In this document: piece by piece, positions 54,401-64,000 of the stretch
Numbering within the stretch: the stretch's first letter is position 1
Layout: every line of letters begins with the position of its first letter
DNA from: Limnanthes douglasii subsp. nivea
Taxonomy: Eukaryota; Streptophyta; Magnoliopsida; Brassicales; Limnanthaceae
NCBI GenBank assembly: GCA_036936605.1
Contig: JAUPFV010000005.1
Location: 75,280,885 to 75,344,884, forward strand
DNA length: 64,000 nucleotides
Direction: 5' to 3'
Program-made: the position numbers and the translations under genes
Notes under the pieces: generated by a model
Told to the model about the DNA's origin: nothing
What the model saw: the letters and a program-made list of their open reading frames with translations, nothing else
Database searches by the model: none

Positions 54401-57150
54401 AAAATCTACTAAAATCATATGATAATAAGCTATGATATTTAATACCTGATTTAGTTTGGATAAGAGTTGGTCTCAAAGATCAGCGTGAACTAAATCTAAT
54501 AATTGTTTAGCATGAGAAGATGAAACTGGATAAGGTTGTGATATCTTCCAAGTTGACATAAATCATATCAAAATTTCTTAGATTCAATAAAAATATTACA
54601 ATGACTTAGAACTCTCTATAAAATCTAAAAAGATGGAAGACCTAATCTCCTATGTCATTTCTATGTTTTATGACTAAAATTATAGTAACCAAAATAAATA
54701 GAAGTAAACAATTCAAGATACAAATCTTCAGAAGCATCAAATCCATAAATGCAATACAAACTTTCATTAGTTGTCCCTATTAGTGATGCTTTTTGTGTTT
54801 GCATTTCCTTCATAAAAAAATTATTTATAGGAACTCAACATAAACAGAATTTTGATTGGATTGTTGTGAAATGGAAAGCTAGTTTTTACTTTTATTAGGA
54901 ACACGTATAATATTTTTCACGAACTTCTTCGACAACATATTTTTTGCAATTTCCAACAGTTACAGAAACCTTACATGACAAATCATTCCTTTGACTCATG
55001 ATAATTTAATTGCCAGTAACATGATGAGTTGCACGTGAGTATTCATACCAAGTATTATCTCCACCCCGATCTTGCGTAACCATATAAGAATTTTTTTCAA
55101 CTTTAACTTTATATTGTTCATTAGGAATTAGACCCATAAATGTAGTACCATCCTTATGATAACAAGTACCACCACCATTATCATTTCTGCACATCTTTGG
55201 CAGGTTAGTCTATTAGGAGAGATCCTTCCACCTTTTCCTACCATGTAGCCATTCCTGCCTCTAATAGTTATTTAGGTACTTATTGTATTAACCCCTATCA
55301 CCTCTATTTTGACCCTAAAATAATAGAAGTTTTGATTCATTGAATTCTTATGGTTTTGTGATTCTTACTTTTTAATTTTTTTTAATTAGATAAAGTAATG
55401 TTCAGATTGGCCATACTTGTCTACCCTCGTTATTTCATTCCTCTGAATAATGCAGTATTCTGTGACTACGGATGATAATATCTATTAGGACTACTACTTC
55501 CATCCCATATACCAACAAAAAAGAAATTTATTTTGTAGCCGACTTGAGAGTTATTTTGACGCGCACAAAATCTCTGCTAATTTATCAGACAATTTTCTCT
55601 TAGATCCCTTGATCTTATTTTTTGTTTCATCCATCAATGTTTAGTTTGTCACTCCACGTTCCCATTTGCTTGAGGGTAAGACTGGGTGGAGCAATGTTAT
55701 TATGTTTCACACCTTTTATAAAACAACATCATCATCATCCTGTCATTATGAAACTGAGGTTCATTATCTGTCATTTGAATTATAGGGATCCCATATCTAA
55801 CAAAACATGACTTGTCCTATAGCCATTGGTAAGGGACCAACTAAATCTATTACATATTTATCCAATGGGAATTGTAGAGGAACTATACTCATCGGTTCAC
55901 TTGGTAGGTGGCTCTTATTAACATATATTTGGAAAACGTTACAACCTTGTACCAATGTCTCGACATCTGTCACTAGTTTTGGCTAATAAACATATGCAAG
56001 AATAAAATGCCTGATTAAACTTCTTTCTCCATAATGTTCCCCGACAACACCCCCATGCAAAATTTATGGATGAAAATAGCCTTATATTTATTCAAACAAA
56101 TTAGCATTGGTCGTGTATCATTTTTTATATAAAGGACGAAGTCGAGGATTGCATATTTAACAACCAGTATTCTCAAATAACGGGCTTCAACCTTATCTTT
56201 AGGAAGAATTTGATATCTCTAATAAACCAAGGATTCATGCATCCAATATTCACTGTTTTCTTTAGACAAACGTTCTTCAAATATAACTAATGGGTTATCT
56301 ACTGATACTACTACTTTTACTATAGATTTTGCTATTAAATTATTCGTATGTGGTAGGTACTCGTATTCTATTTTTATTTTTATTTCCATTCATTTAAACA
56401 TTTTCAGATACCCTCACATACTCTCTTGCTTAGCTTCATATACCTTATTTCCTTGATATATTACTGATTGAAAATCTGATCTTAGCTGTATAATCTTTGC
56501 TCCACAAATATTAGCCAATTTTTAACCAATTAAACTGACCTCATATTTTTATATATCATTTGTTACTTCAAAACCAAACTTCAAAAACTGTCTCACTTCT
56601 TCACCAAATAGTGCTTCCAACACGATCACAACACATCATCCAGTGGTGTTTGACGTTCCATCAACTTCCAATATCCATTACAAAGTTTTCAATTCTTCTA
56701 ACTGTATACCTTCTTCACCATCAACTCTTTCTTCAGTAAACTCATAAATAAATTTAGCAATTGCTTGACTATTTATCTTATAACATGGTTCATATAAAAT
56801 CTCATACTCTCCCAATTCCACTAATCATCACGTAAGACCTCGCACAATATGTGATGTATATAACATGCTTCTTAAATGAAAAATGGTTTGTAAGATGATG
56901 GCATGACATTGAAAGTGTGGTCTCATTTTTCTAGTAGCCACAATTAAAGCCAAAGCTAACTTCTTCAAGTTCAAATATATTTTTATGCGTTAATAAAGCT
57001 TTTACTTACATACTAAATTGTTTTTTTCACTTTTATGTCTTCTCTAAACATTACTACACTTACATGAAAATTAGATAGAGAAAAATATAGGTATAAGAAC
57101 TCACCTCGTATTGGAGCTGAAACAATTTGTGTTGAGGTCAAATAATTTTT
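51410..57150 (+). repeat. Duplicated block, copy B, right part
   Basis: It aligns with 20670-20749, 25399-30677 and 43061-43480 of copy A. The LINE-A target is intact near 51470-51483 (actaaacccttaat), within a local about 50-bp tandem duplication (ctttggaatgta, cccttaatgtta). The Tat-2 target is intact near 56712-56725. Confidence 0.87.
51900..55400 (-). mobile_element. Copia-4B: degenerate Ty1-copia element
   Basis: Duplicate of Copia-4A. Zinc knuckle and protease at 55230-54960 (CRNDNGGGTCYHKDGTTFM, then NTWYEYSRATHHVTGN, with the catalytic Asp changed to Tyr). Integrase C-terminal part at 54162-53911 (FQLPISYWYEAFIIAAFLMN, RFPTHILRYQTPYKTLHHM, FGCACYVLP) is better kept here than in 4A. 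RT at 53250-52680 is degenerate, and the RT/RNase H junction at 52619-52407 reads LNSLHNGILLYDSTPYRTFL, then GSLQYLLNKRHDIAFVFKKL. Gag is missing and the junction with Gypsy-B at about 55400 is the same as in copy A. Confidence 0.82.
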
Positions 57151-57740
57151 CAATCATAGAAAGCTTTATCACAATCATCATTCCATATCATTTTTTACTC
57201 ATTTAAGTACCTCAAAGAAAATATGAATTTTATCAGAATCTTTAAAGATAAACCTTGACAGTGTTCCCAAACGACCTGTTAAAATTTAAAATTATTTTAT
57301 CGTCATTGGTGGTTTCATGCTCAATAATGCTTTTAACTGTTCAAGATCAGCTTCAATATCATTCTTATTAATAATATACCCAAGGAATTTTCCCATTCGA
57401 GCTCGAAAATAATATTTCAATGCGTTAAATTTAAGATTGAATTCCCTTAATATTTTAAATATTTTGGATAAAACTTCGAATTGTCGATACTCACAATTTC
57501 TTTTTCACTATGCTACCATCTATATAAGCTTCTATGTTTTTCCCATTTATTTTTCAAAAATTTGGTTGACTATCTTTTGGTTAGTTGACCCCGCATTCTT
57601 TAAACCAAAAGACATAACCCTGTAGCAATACATCTCATTTCAGTGTGAAAATCAGTATCCTCTTCATCATTATGATACATTTGAATTTGGTTGTATCATA
57701 TGTATGCATGTATAGAAAAAATGCATCATTTGGGCATGCT

Positions 57741-57953
57741 TTATAATGATCGGTGAATTCCACGCGAATGTCTATTTTTATTTTTGACCAATACTGGATT
57801 ATAGACCCAAGTCATGTATTTTGGATCTCTGATGTTTCCTAACTTCAACAGTTTATCCACCTCTTTAATAATAGCATATATTTTCTCAGAAGAAAAATCC
57901 CTTCTTTTTTTACGAACCGGCCTTAGCCTTTTATCAGTTGACAACTCATACAT
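57741..57953 (-). pseudogene. Gypsy-B reverse transcriptase N-terminal part
   Basis: The clearest frame of Gypsy-B RT: RLRPVRKKRRDFSSEKIYAI, then EVDKLLKLGNIRDPKYMTWV and NPVLVKNKN, the gypsy fingers-domain pattern (KPVxQKRRxFxxEKxxAI, EVxKLLxAGxIRExxYPxWxxNxVLVKKKNGKWR). The frame then breaks; the palm can be followed only in pieces to about 57200. Confidence 0.88.
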
Positions 57954-59242
57954 AATGGTAGATGAACTAACCTCAGATACGTCGGTAGTGGTCTATGAAA
58001 AAACATTAGAAGAATCATTTTGACAACTATATCAATTTGATCTTGAAATCTTAATTAAGAATGTTCTTGATCTTCACTATTTGCCCAACTCATATTGTTT
58101 CTTCGACAGTCTCAGTTAATGGATCTTTACATTAGAAATCCTCCATACACTCATCAATTTATTTTTTAAAATCATTATTCTTAATCTAGTATATGACCCT
58201 CCGCTGCCATCATTGTTATTGTGTTAATTTTCTAAAATCTAGTGATATCGCATACACAATTTATTCCAAACCTTTGACTTCCTCTGACTATTCCTACACA
58301 AAACATGAGACATTACTTGAACGTACAAGATATTTTTTTGATATTATATAAAAATGGTTTTCCCATAATTACATTGTATAGACTAAGTTTTTTCAGAAAA
58401 TTATAAAAAACTTCCTCATTGTTTTTTCAATATTTCCATAAACTATGAGCACTCAAAGCTCCATTCAATGCAAGATGTTGAAGCCTTTATTTTGTAACTA
58501 ACAAGATCTATGTTTGTTGGTTTATATGGAGGTACTCGATTCATTTTATCGTAACAGTTTTTGAAGATGACATTAGTTGGCCTTTTATTGTCTACCAGTA
58601 TTCGAGAGACAATCACTTATAAAAATTTTTAATCTATTATCAACGCATCCTCATGTGGGGTAATTAACCCTCTCAAATCATCATCTTTAAATATCAGTTC
58701 TACAATTGTCTTTCGAGATGAACCTCGTTCCAAATCTCTTTTATGCATTTTCCTAGAGGTTGGGTCGATTCTTGACATTGTGTTTCAATCAGAGATAATG
58801 AACAAATCTTACTCATTTCCTTTTTCATTTTTTATTTTCTTCCTCTTTGTGTTCTTCTTTGTTTCTTTATTCACTTCTTTCGACTTCTTTGGATTTAACA
58901 AATTGAACCGAATCACCACTGTCAATTAATCTTTGGATTTTGTATTATATCTGCCAGCAATAAAGTATAGTGTAACCCTGATCATTATGATAGGTGAAAA
59001 AATATCTATGAGACCTATCGTTACTCGGGGTTAGCATTAGACATCGATTCCATTACTTCGACCTTTCTTTTATCTTTTCAAAAAAAACTGCAATGTTCGC
59101 AGTTAGTGAGGTGAATCTTTGACCCAAATTATCATCGTATCAAACCCTTATTCTATTGATCAGTCATCTTATCCATTAATCGGGTACCATTATTTTAGAG
59201 TCTTGACACTTCAAACCAATAGAGACTTCCCTTTTAAAATCC

Positions 59243-59470
59243 TCAATTGATTTTATTGAATACATTTGATCTTTCCACAATATCCCGTAAATGATCTACA
59301 TTGAACCTCACAAGATTTTTATATAATTTTTTCTCTATACCCATTCCTATTTTAAAAGTAGCTACAACAAAAACTTCTTTCCAAGTGACCAAACCATTCA
59401 TTTCGGGAACAGATTCATGGATAAATCTCTTCAAAGCTCCCCCCTCTTTTCTAATACATGTTCGTAATAT
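59243..59470 (-). pseudogene. Gypsy-B gag fragment
   Basis: KRFIHESVPEMNGLVTWKEV, FVVATFKIGMGIEKKLYKNL and RFNVDHLRDIVERSNVFNKI match the C-terminal part of Retrotrans_gag in Tat-type elements. The sequence upstream on this strand (beyond 59470) is not recognisable, so gag is truncated. Confidence 0.78.
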
Positions 59471-61189
59471 AATTATTTTAAAATATTTTTGTTACCTATA
59501 AAACGATTTAAAGAGTAAAGTTTTTGCGACGATTAATATCAAGTATTAAACCAGCGGCTGAAAGCCTAAAAAATAAAACCACCTTTGGGAAACTAAAAAT
59601 AAAAAAAAAGTTGGTATACTTTATAGCCATTGTTTCATAATTCTACATATATTAAGAGGATACTCAACTACACCTAGAGGAAAGTCGAGACATTTCGAAG
59701 AATATGATTGTCACTCAACCAGCCGAAACTCTAGATGCTTGTTACTTGTTCATGTACTTTTTTCTCTTCAGCAAGATAGAGTATTTTATTCTCAATGGAG
59801 ATTCAACCGATGAAATATTTTTAACATAGACATGAATAAGGTCAACACGAATTAATCTGGAGACATCTTTAAAGTTAGTTCGGCTAGTGTGGTAAACCAA
59901 TCTACCAAAATATTTCAATGCTTCTAGAAGTCAAGCCGAAAATAGCCATAATACCTTTGGAACGGTTTGGAGATGGACATTCGACTCAAGAAATAAACAA
60001 ACAATCAAGATTTAGCAAGATCAAACAAAAACATATAACAAGATAATCAACATAATTTAGTTAGTCATTCCTTAATTATTTTACAAAGTCTAGATGACTA
60101 CCAATAAATATGGATATTTTATAGTTCATAAGATTCAAACCATTAAACATTTAAAGCCCGCCCAATTAAATCATCTTAGGCATGATGATCAAAAAATAAA
60201 GATATAATCAAATAATACAAAGTATCAATATTTTAAAGAGTTACGATTGGCATCATTACAGAAAGTACTACTTATTTTAGAGTTGCATGTATCAATCAGT
60301 TGTTACAATATTAAAAATTTATAATGAAATAAATATATACTCAATAAATATAAAGTGGTTACGGATTTTTCTATATAGATAGGAAAGAATCTACTGAAAA
60401 AACAGTATTCTGCTTTTACCGCGTCAAAATATGTTTTCAATATGATCGTAAAAAATTACTTGAAACTCTAATACTTGTGTGTAGTTTTGAATGATGTTTT
60501 GGGCATCGTATTTATGGTTTATTGCTTCTATGATATCATGGGCAATAATTATTCTGTTTGGGAAAGTTGAGCAACCACGATAAACTATTCAAAATGTGTT
60601 TGGTAAAATATAAAGTTTGGTTAATCTTACAACTTCGTGATATTCTCCTTTGCAACATTAACTACTACTTTCTTATCGTAATAAAGTAAAAATACAAATT
60701 TTTCATTTATATTTAATTCGACTTAATATAAAATTTTGGATATGTAATTTTAGTAATTTAGTGTGTCATCTAAAGCAAACATCTTATGTTATAAAATATT
60801 TATGTTGATGAAGATAAATCTCACCCGTTAAAACGATGCTTTACATGATTGAAGCCTTACATAACTGTAGCCTACATAGCCGAAACTATACATGTGTAAA
60901 GCTCCTCGATAGCGGCATCATATAGTCGAATCCCTTGAACCGCAACACCTTTGAACATACATAAAGAAATAAGCACACACAAATATTTTTAAAACACTTA
61001 TATTTTCTCGAAGTTACACTATAACAACCATAAATGTTCATGTATTATTTCATTTTGTTGTTACAGGTCTAGAGAGTAATTAAAAAAATCAATATGTACA
61101 CAATAATTTTAAATATGTTACAGTCTTTTTTATATAAGAGAAAAAATTTAATATAAAACATTTACATTCTTATCATATTTTTCTATACA
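59471..61189. other. Unassigned interval; the right part may be an LTR
   Basis: AT-rich with no coding motif recognised. Because a primer-binding site follows at 61193, the last few hundred bases (with tttatataagag near 61128 and a CA at 61188-61189) are probably an LTR in plus orientation, but its start is not defined. Confidence 0.4.
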
Positions 61190-61192
61190 AAA

Positions 61193-61213
61193 TTGGTGAC
61201 TCTGGTAGGGAAG
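61193..61213 (+). promoter_or_regulatory. Ogre/Tat-type primer-binding site
   Basis: ttggtgactctggtagggaa resembles the tggcgactctgctgggga type PBS of Ogre/Tat gypsy elements. It sits 3 bp after a CA dinucleotide that would end an LTR. Confidence 0.6.
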
Positions 61214-62044
61214 AATGGTTTCTAAGACTTTTTTAGAGTCTAGAAACCAAGAATTAAAGCAACAAGCATGAAAAAGCAAGAAGCGTAATCAAATTCAAAG
61301 CATGATAAGACGACATCTGGAGAAGTCATGAAAAGTAACAAGCGCAATAAAAATCTGGATCCATCGCCTTCTGCCCAAATTTGTCAAGAGAGCTTTATGA
61401 GCAAAATATGAATATGATGACGACCTACTTCAAGATGCTACATACGCCTTCCAACCCAAAGATAAAATCCCAAATTTTCTAGAAGCATTATTGGAATATC
61501 GCATATAAAAGTAACCTCCCATTTGAAGACCATACAAAGAATATGGGTGGATGAGACTATGCATCTTCAGAGAAAATTAGCAGGTGCCAAAATTGGAAGA
61601 AGAAGATATAGAGCCAAACCTCTTGTTCTAAAGAGGAAAATGAGAAAAGGCTTGATGAGGAGGTCTCAGAGGATCAATCAGCTCATTAGAGTGGAAACGT
61701 ATACAACCCGACCCCGGTGGACGAAATAATTCCTCCTCTAACAACCCTTCAAAATCGGCGGCTTGGGTCCCTCTCTATGAGATGTCAACCAGACATGTTA
61801 TCATTACAATCATCAGGCCACAACGGCCCAACCATGTGTTAAACCTAATAACATTCAATACCTAACATTTGTTATGCAATCGGCATATTAGTCATATTAC
61901 CTAGACACTTATTTGGCCTATCCAAATATGTAGTCGGGTTTCAATTAGCTTCGGCTGGAGTCAACGGCACAAACCTCTATGGGCCTTTGCTAGCTTATAT
62001 AAAAAAAGGCTCCAAACAAATGAACCCCCAACATGCCACCGAGT
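61214..62044 (+). other. Probable leader of a truncated gypsy element
   Basis: Sequence downstream of the PBS. Weak open pieces (DDDLLQDATYAFQPKDKIPN near 61420-61480, and NPTPVDEIIPPLTTL near 61700-61745) are not clearly gag. The region is cut by Copia-5 at 62045. Confidence 0.35.
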
Positions 62045-62533
62045 AAAAGATGAAGGCTAAGGAGGTATTGAAGGAGAGAGACTAAATTTGTTTGTAATTT
62101 TATTCTTTCTGTTTCCTTGATTTCAACAACTCACAGCACTACCATATATATAGTTAATTGGTACACGCTGTGAGGGAATCTTTTGTTGTTACAGTGGCTC
62201 AAGTGTAAATAATATATAAAGGTTACATTTTGAATTTTGTACATATGAGTGTGACAAAGGACCAGCACAACATTTTAACGTATGATGAGTCTGGTGTAAG
62301 TCACAGACTTTGGGTCTTGTGCTTTGCCAAATCCTTGACCCGAATGGCTTTATGGAGAAGTCCATACGCCTTCCCAAACTGTCGTTACAAGCTAAAGAAG
62401 AGGAAGTCAGCTGTTTGTACTTCGAAGCCCTAGCTGACTTCTCTTCTCTCTCTGATTTCACTCTGCTTCCGGTGAGACCAAATTCACGTCGTCGGTGAGG
62501 TTCTTAAGACTACGTTGAATCATATCATTGGCA
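62045..62533 (-). repeat. Copia-5 3' LTR
   Basis: On the minus strand it starts TGCCAATGATATG right after the purine tract TTGTGGAGGGA (62544-62534) and ends near CATCTTTTA at 62045. ACTCACAGC-like, TATATATATGGTAGTGCTGTG and GGAAACAGAA phrases align with the Copia-3 LTRs. Its length of 489 bp compares with 482 bp. Confidence 0.82.
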
Positions 62534-63585
62534 TCCCTCCACAACAAAAGGGTGAATTAGTGAGACCGAGTTTGTCACGAAGAAATAGGAAGTGTGTATG
62601 AGTGAGGGGTTTGGTCAGGCAATCGGCGAGCTGAGCTTGCGACGAGACATACCGAATTTGAAGGTCATTCTGAAGAAATTTATCGCGAATGAAATGCGTA
62701 TCAAGTTCAATGTGTCTCGTTCGTGCATGAAAGACAGGGTTAGAAGCTAACAATCTAGCACCGAGATTATCATACGAAATGATCGACGACGGGATATCAA
62801 GAAGCTTGATCTCTGAAAGAACCGAGCACAACCAGATTAACTCTAAACACAAATTGGCAAGCGCGTGATATTTGGATTCTGTTGACAAACAAGCCACCAC
62901 GTTCTGTTTCTTTGAGGACCAAGAAATTAAAAAGTCACCCAGATAGACGCAGTAAGCACCAACACTGAGCCTATCATCTAGAGATGAAGCCTATTCGGCA
63001 TTCGGAGAATCCATGGAGCTGGAGATGACCACAGGGTCTGATATGAAGACCAAGCCACCTAGAGCCAGACAAGTACTGTAAAACTCTCTTTAGGCATTGC
63101 CAGTGAGTTGTGTGAGGATTCTGCTGGTATTGACTTAATTTGTTCACCGCAAAGGCAATGTCAGGCCTTGTGTGTGTGAGGTATTGAAGTGCTCCTAACA
63201 AGCTCATGTATTGTGTATGATCAGCAAGAGGCGTGCCAAATGTGCTAAAGAGATGGACACCAGCAGCCATAGGTGTAGGGCATGGCTTGGATATGGACAA
63301 ACCCTGAGCAGCAAGTAAGTTAACAATATACTTATGATGAGTTAAGTAGATACCAGTGGGGTCACGATGAGCCTCAATTCCAAGAAATATGTGAAGTGAC
63401 CCCATGTCTTTTAGAGAGAATAATGCATTTAGCTTGTGGATGAACTGAGTCAGACGTTCTGTTTGCGTCCCTATAACCAGAATGTCATCTACGTACACCA
63501 AGATAAGCACAATAGTAGTTTGAGACACATAGTAAAACAAAGAGCAGTCAGCTCTGGAGAAAACCCCAACAAAGTAGAGTGTCAT
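62520..63585 (-). pseudogene. Copia-5 reverse transcriptase palm to RNase H
   Basis: Frame 63585-62974 covers RADCSLFYYVSQTTIVLILV, YVDDILVIGTQTERLTQF (YVDD intact), NALFSLKDMGSLHIFLGIEA and HTRPDIAFAVNKLSQYQQNP. A frameshift near 62980 (SECRIGFISR, where ASSPDDR is expected) and a short gap precede frame 62900-62520: VVACLSTESKYHALANLCLE, ARLLASNPVFHARTRHIELD, THFIRDKFLQNDLQIRYVSS and QLADCLTKPLTH. The segment deleted from Copia-3 RNase H is intact here. The catalytic core looks recent, but the frames are broken. Confidence 0.92.
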
Positions 63586-63599
63586 TTAGCCTAGATTAC

Positions 63600-64000
63600 C
63601 AGGCCTTTGGTGCTTGCTTCAGTCCATACAGGGCTTTGTGCAGCTTTCACACATGTATAGGATGCACAAGGTCTTGAAAACCCTCAACTTGAGTCATGTA
63701 GACATCTTCACTGAGGTAACCACTCAGAAAAGCATTATTTATATCTAGTTGACGTACTTCCTATTCTTTAGAGATAGCAAGAGCCAGTACAAGTCTAACA
63801 ATAGAAGGTTTTATAACATGACTAAAAGTCTCTGAGAAATCAATGTGAGTGGTTTGATGAAACCCCTTCTCCACCAACCTGGCTTTGTGCCTTTGAACTG
63901 ACCCATCCATGTTATGCTTTAGCTTGAAGACCCATTTGCATCCAACTATATATAGTTCAGGAGACCATGGGACCAGTGACCAAGTATAGTTGACCATGAG
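63600..64000 (-). pseudogene. Copia-5 reverse transcriptase fingers region (partial)
   Basis: Frame 63997-63761 gives NYTWSLVPWSPELYIVGCKW, VFKLKHNMDGSVQRHKARLV, EKGFHQTTHIDFSETFSHVI and PSIVRLVLALAISKE. Beyond a frame change, DINNAFLSGYLSEDVYM-like sequence carries the first catalytic Asp (near 63740-63690) and KLHKALYGLKQAP follows. The rest lies outside the window. Confidence 0.9.

Larger units (their letters stand above)
55440..59470 (-). mobile_element. Gypsy-B: Ty3-gypsy gag to integrase, Tat-like
   Basis: Minus-strand gypsy element, longer than its duplicate because it is not split. Gag at 59470-58880: LKRFIHESVPEMNGLVTWKE, VVATFKIGMGIEKKLYKNLV, and a decayed knuckle FFTYHNDQGYTILYC. 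Protease near 58790-58450: MSRIDPTSRKMHKRDLERGS, RILVDNKRPTNVIFKNCYDK (DTGSS degraded). RT at 57953-57200: LRPVRKKRRDFSSEKIYAII, GNIRDPKYMTWVYNPVLVKN. RNase H near 56730-56300 and integrase 56200-55440 are heavily decayed (DNEPQFHNDRMM-type motif near 55750). No LTR was found; the C-terminus is cut by Copia-4B. Confidence 0.82.
62045..64000 (-). mobile_element. Copia-5: Ty1-copia element related to Copia-3, cut by window end
   Basis: Minus-strand copia with 3' LTR at 62045-62533 and RT/RNase H above it. Protein and LTR sequences match Copia-3 closely (GCKWVFKL, YVDDILV-GTQTERLTQF, HKYI-NLLAAQGLSISKPCP, LTHTHFLFLRDKLG). The 5' part lies outside the window. Orientation is opposite to Copia-3. 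Confidence 0.93.

Noticed and set aside
61523..61729. Arg/Lys-rich ORF (QRKLAGAKIGRRRYRAKPLV)
   Set aside because: Short, no recognisable domain, and other frames over the same DNA are equally open; not called as a gene.

Overview
The window reads as repeat-rich, AT-rich nuclear DNA of a flowering plant, probably from a gene-poor or pericentromeric region. Nearly everything recognisable is retrotransposon: Ty1-copia, Ty3-gypsy (mostly Tat-like, several with an extra antisense ORF) and plant L1-type LINEs. Most reading frames are broken. I found no intact host gene, no tRNA or rRNA gene and no CRISPR array. All element names used here (Copia-1, Tat-1 and so on) are my own labels.

Layout. 1-3820: two copia fragments in opposite orientation (Copia-1 minus, Copia-2 plus). 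3984-4680: a probable gypsy LTR with its primer-binding site (minus). 5569-13682: Tat-1 (minus), with pol on the minus strand and a convergent antisense ORF on the plus strand. 13885-20395: a candidate non-autonomous MULE carrying tandem repeats, a small TIR element, possible captured exons and a later copia insertion (Copia-3, 16472-20130, both LTRs and PBS present). 20750-25384: LINE-A (minus). 25800-30677: degenerate copia (Copia-4A) next to degenerate gypsy (Gypsy-A), both minus. 30678-43055: Tat-2 (plus), with both LTRs and a 5-bp target-site duplication, which contains Tat-3 (35084-40485, minus) with its own 5-bp duplication. 45336-51392: LINE-B (minus), near full length with a 17-bp target-site duplication. 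51900-59470: Copia-4B and Gypsy-B (minus). 61193: an Ogre/Tat-type primer-binding site (plus). 62045-64000: Copia-5 (minus), related to Copia-3, running off the window.

The organising feature is a duplicated block of about 6.2 kb. Copy A is split into 13683-13884, 20396-20749, 25385-30677 and 43061-43480. Copy B is 44876-57150, split only by LINE-B. Each copy preserves empty insertion sites for elements present in the other, so the order of events can be read from the sequence: copia next to or into gypsy, then block duplication, then the MULE candidate, LINE-A and Tat-2 entering copy A and LINE-B entering copy B. Copia-3 then entered the MULE candidate and Tat-3 entered Tat-2.

The most unusual biology is the antisense ORF shared by Tat-1, Tat-2 and Tat-3 (a gypsy-associated Transposase_28-like domain plus coiled coils). 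It converges on pol and is separated from it, in Tat-1 and Tat-3, by a tandem-repeat spacer. The second is LINE-B, whose gag-like and endonuclease/RT/RNase H parts lie in one continuous reading frame.
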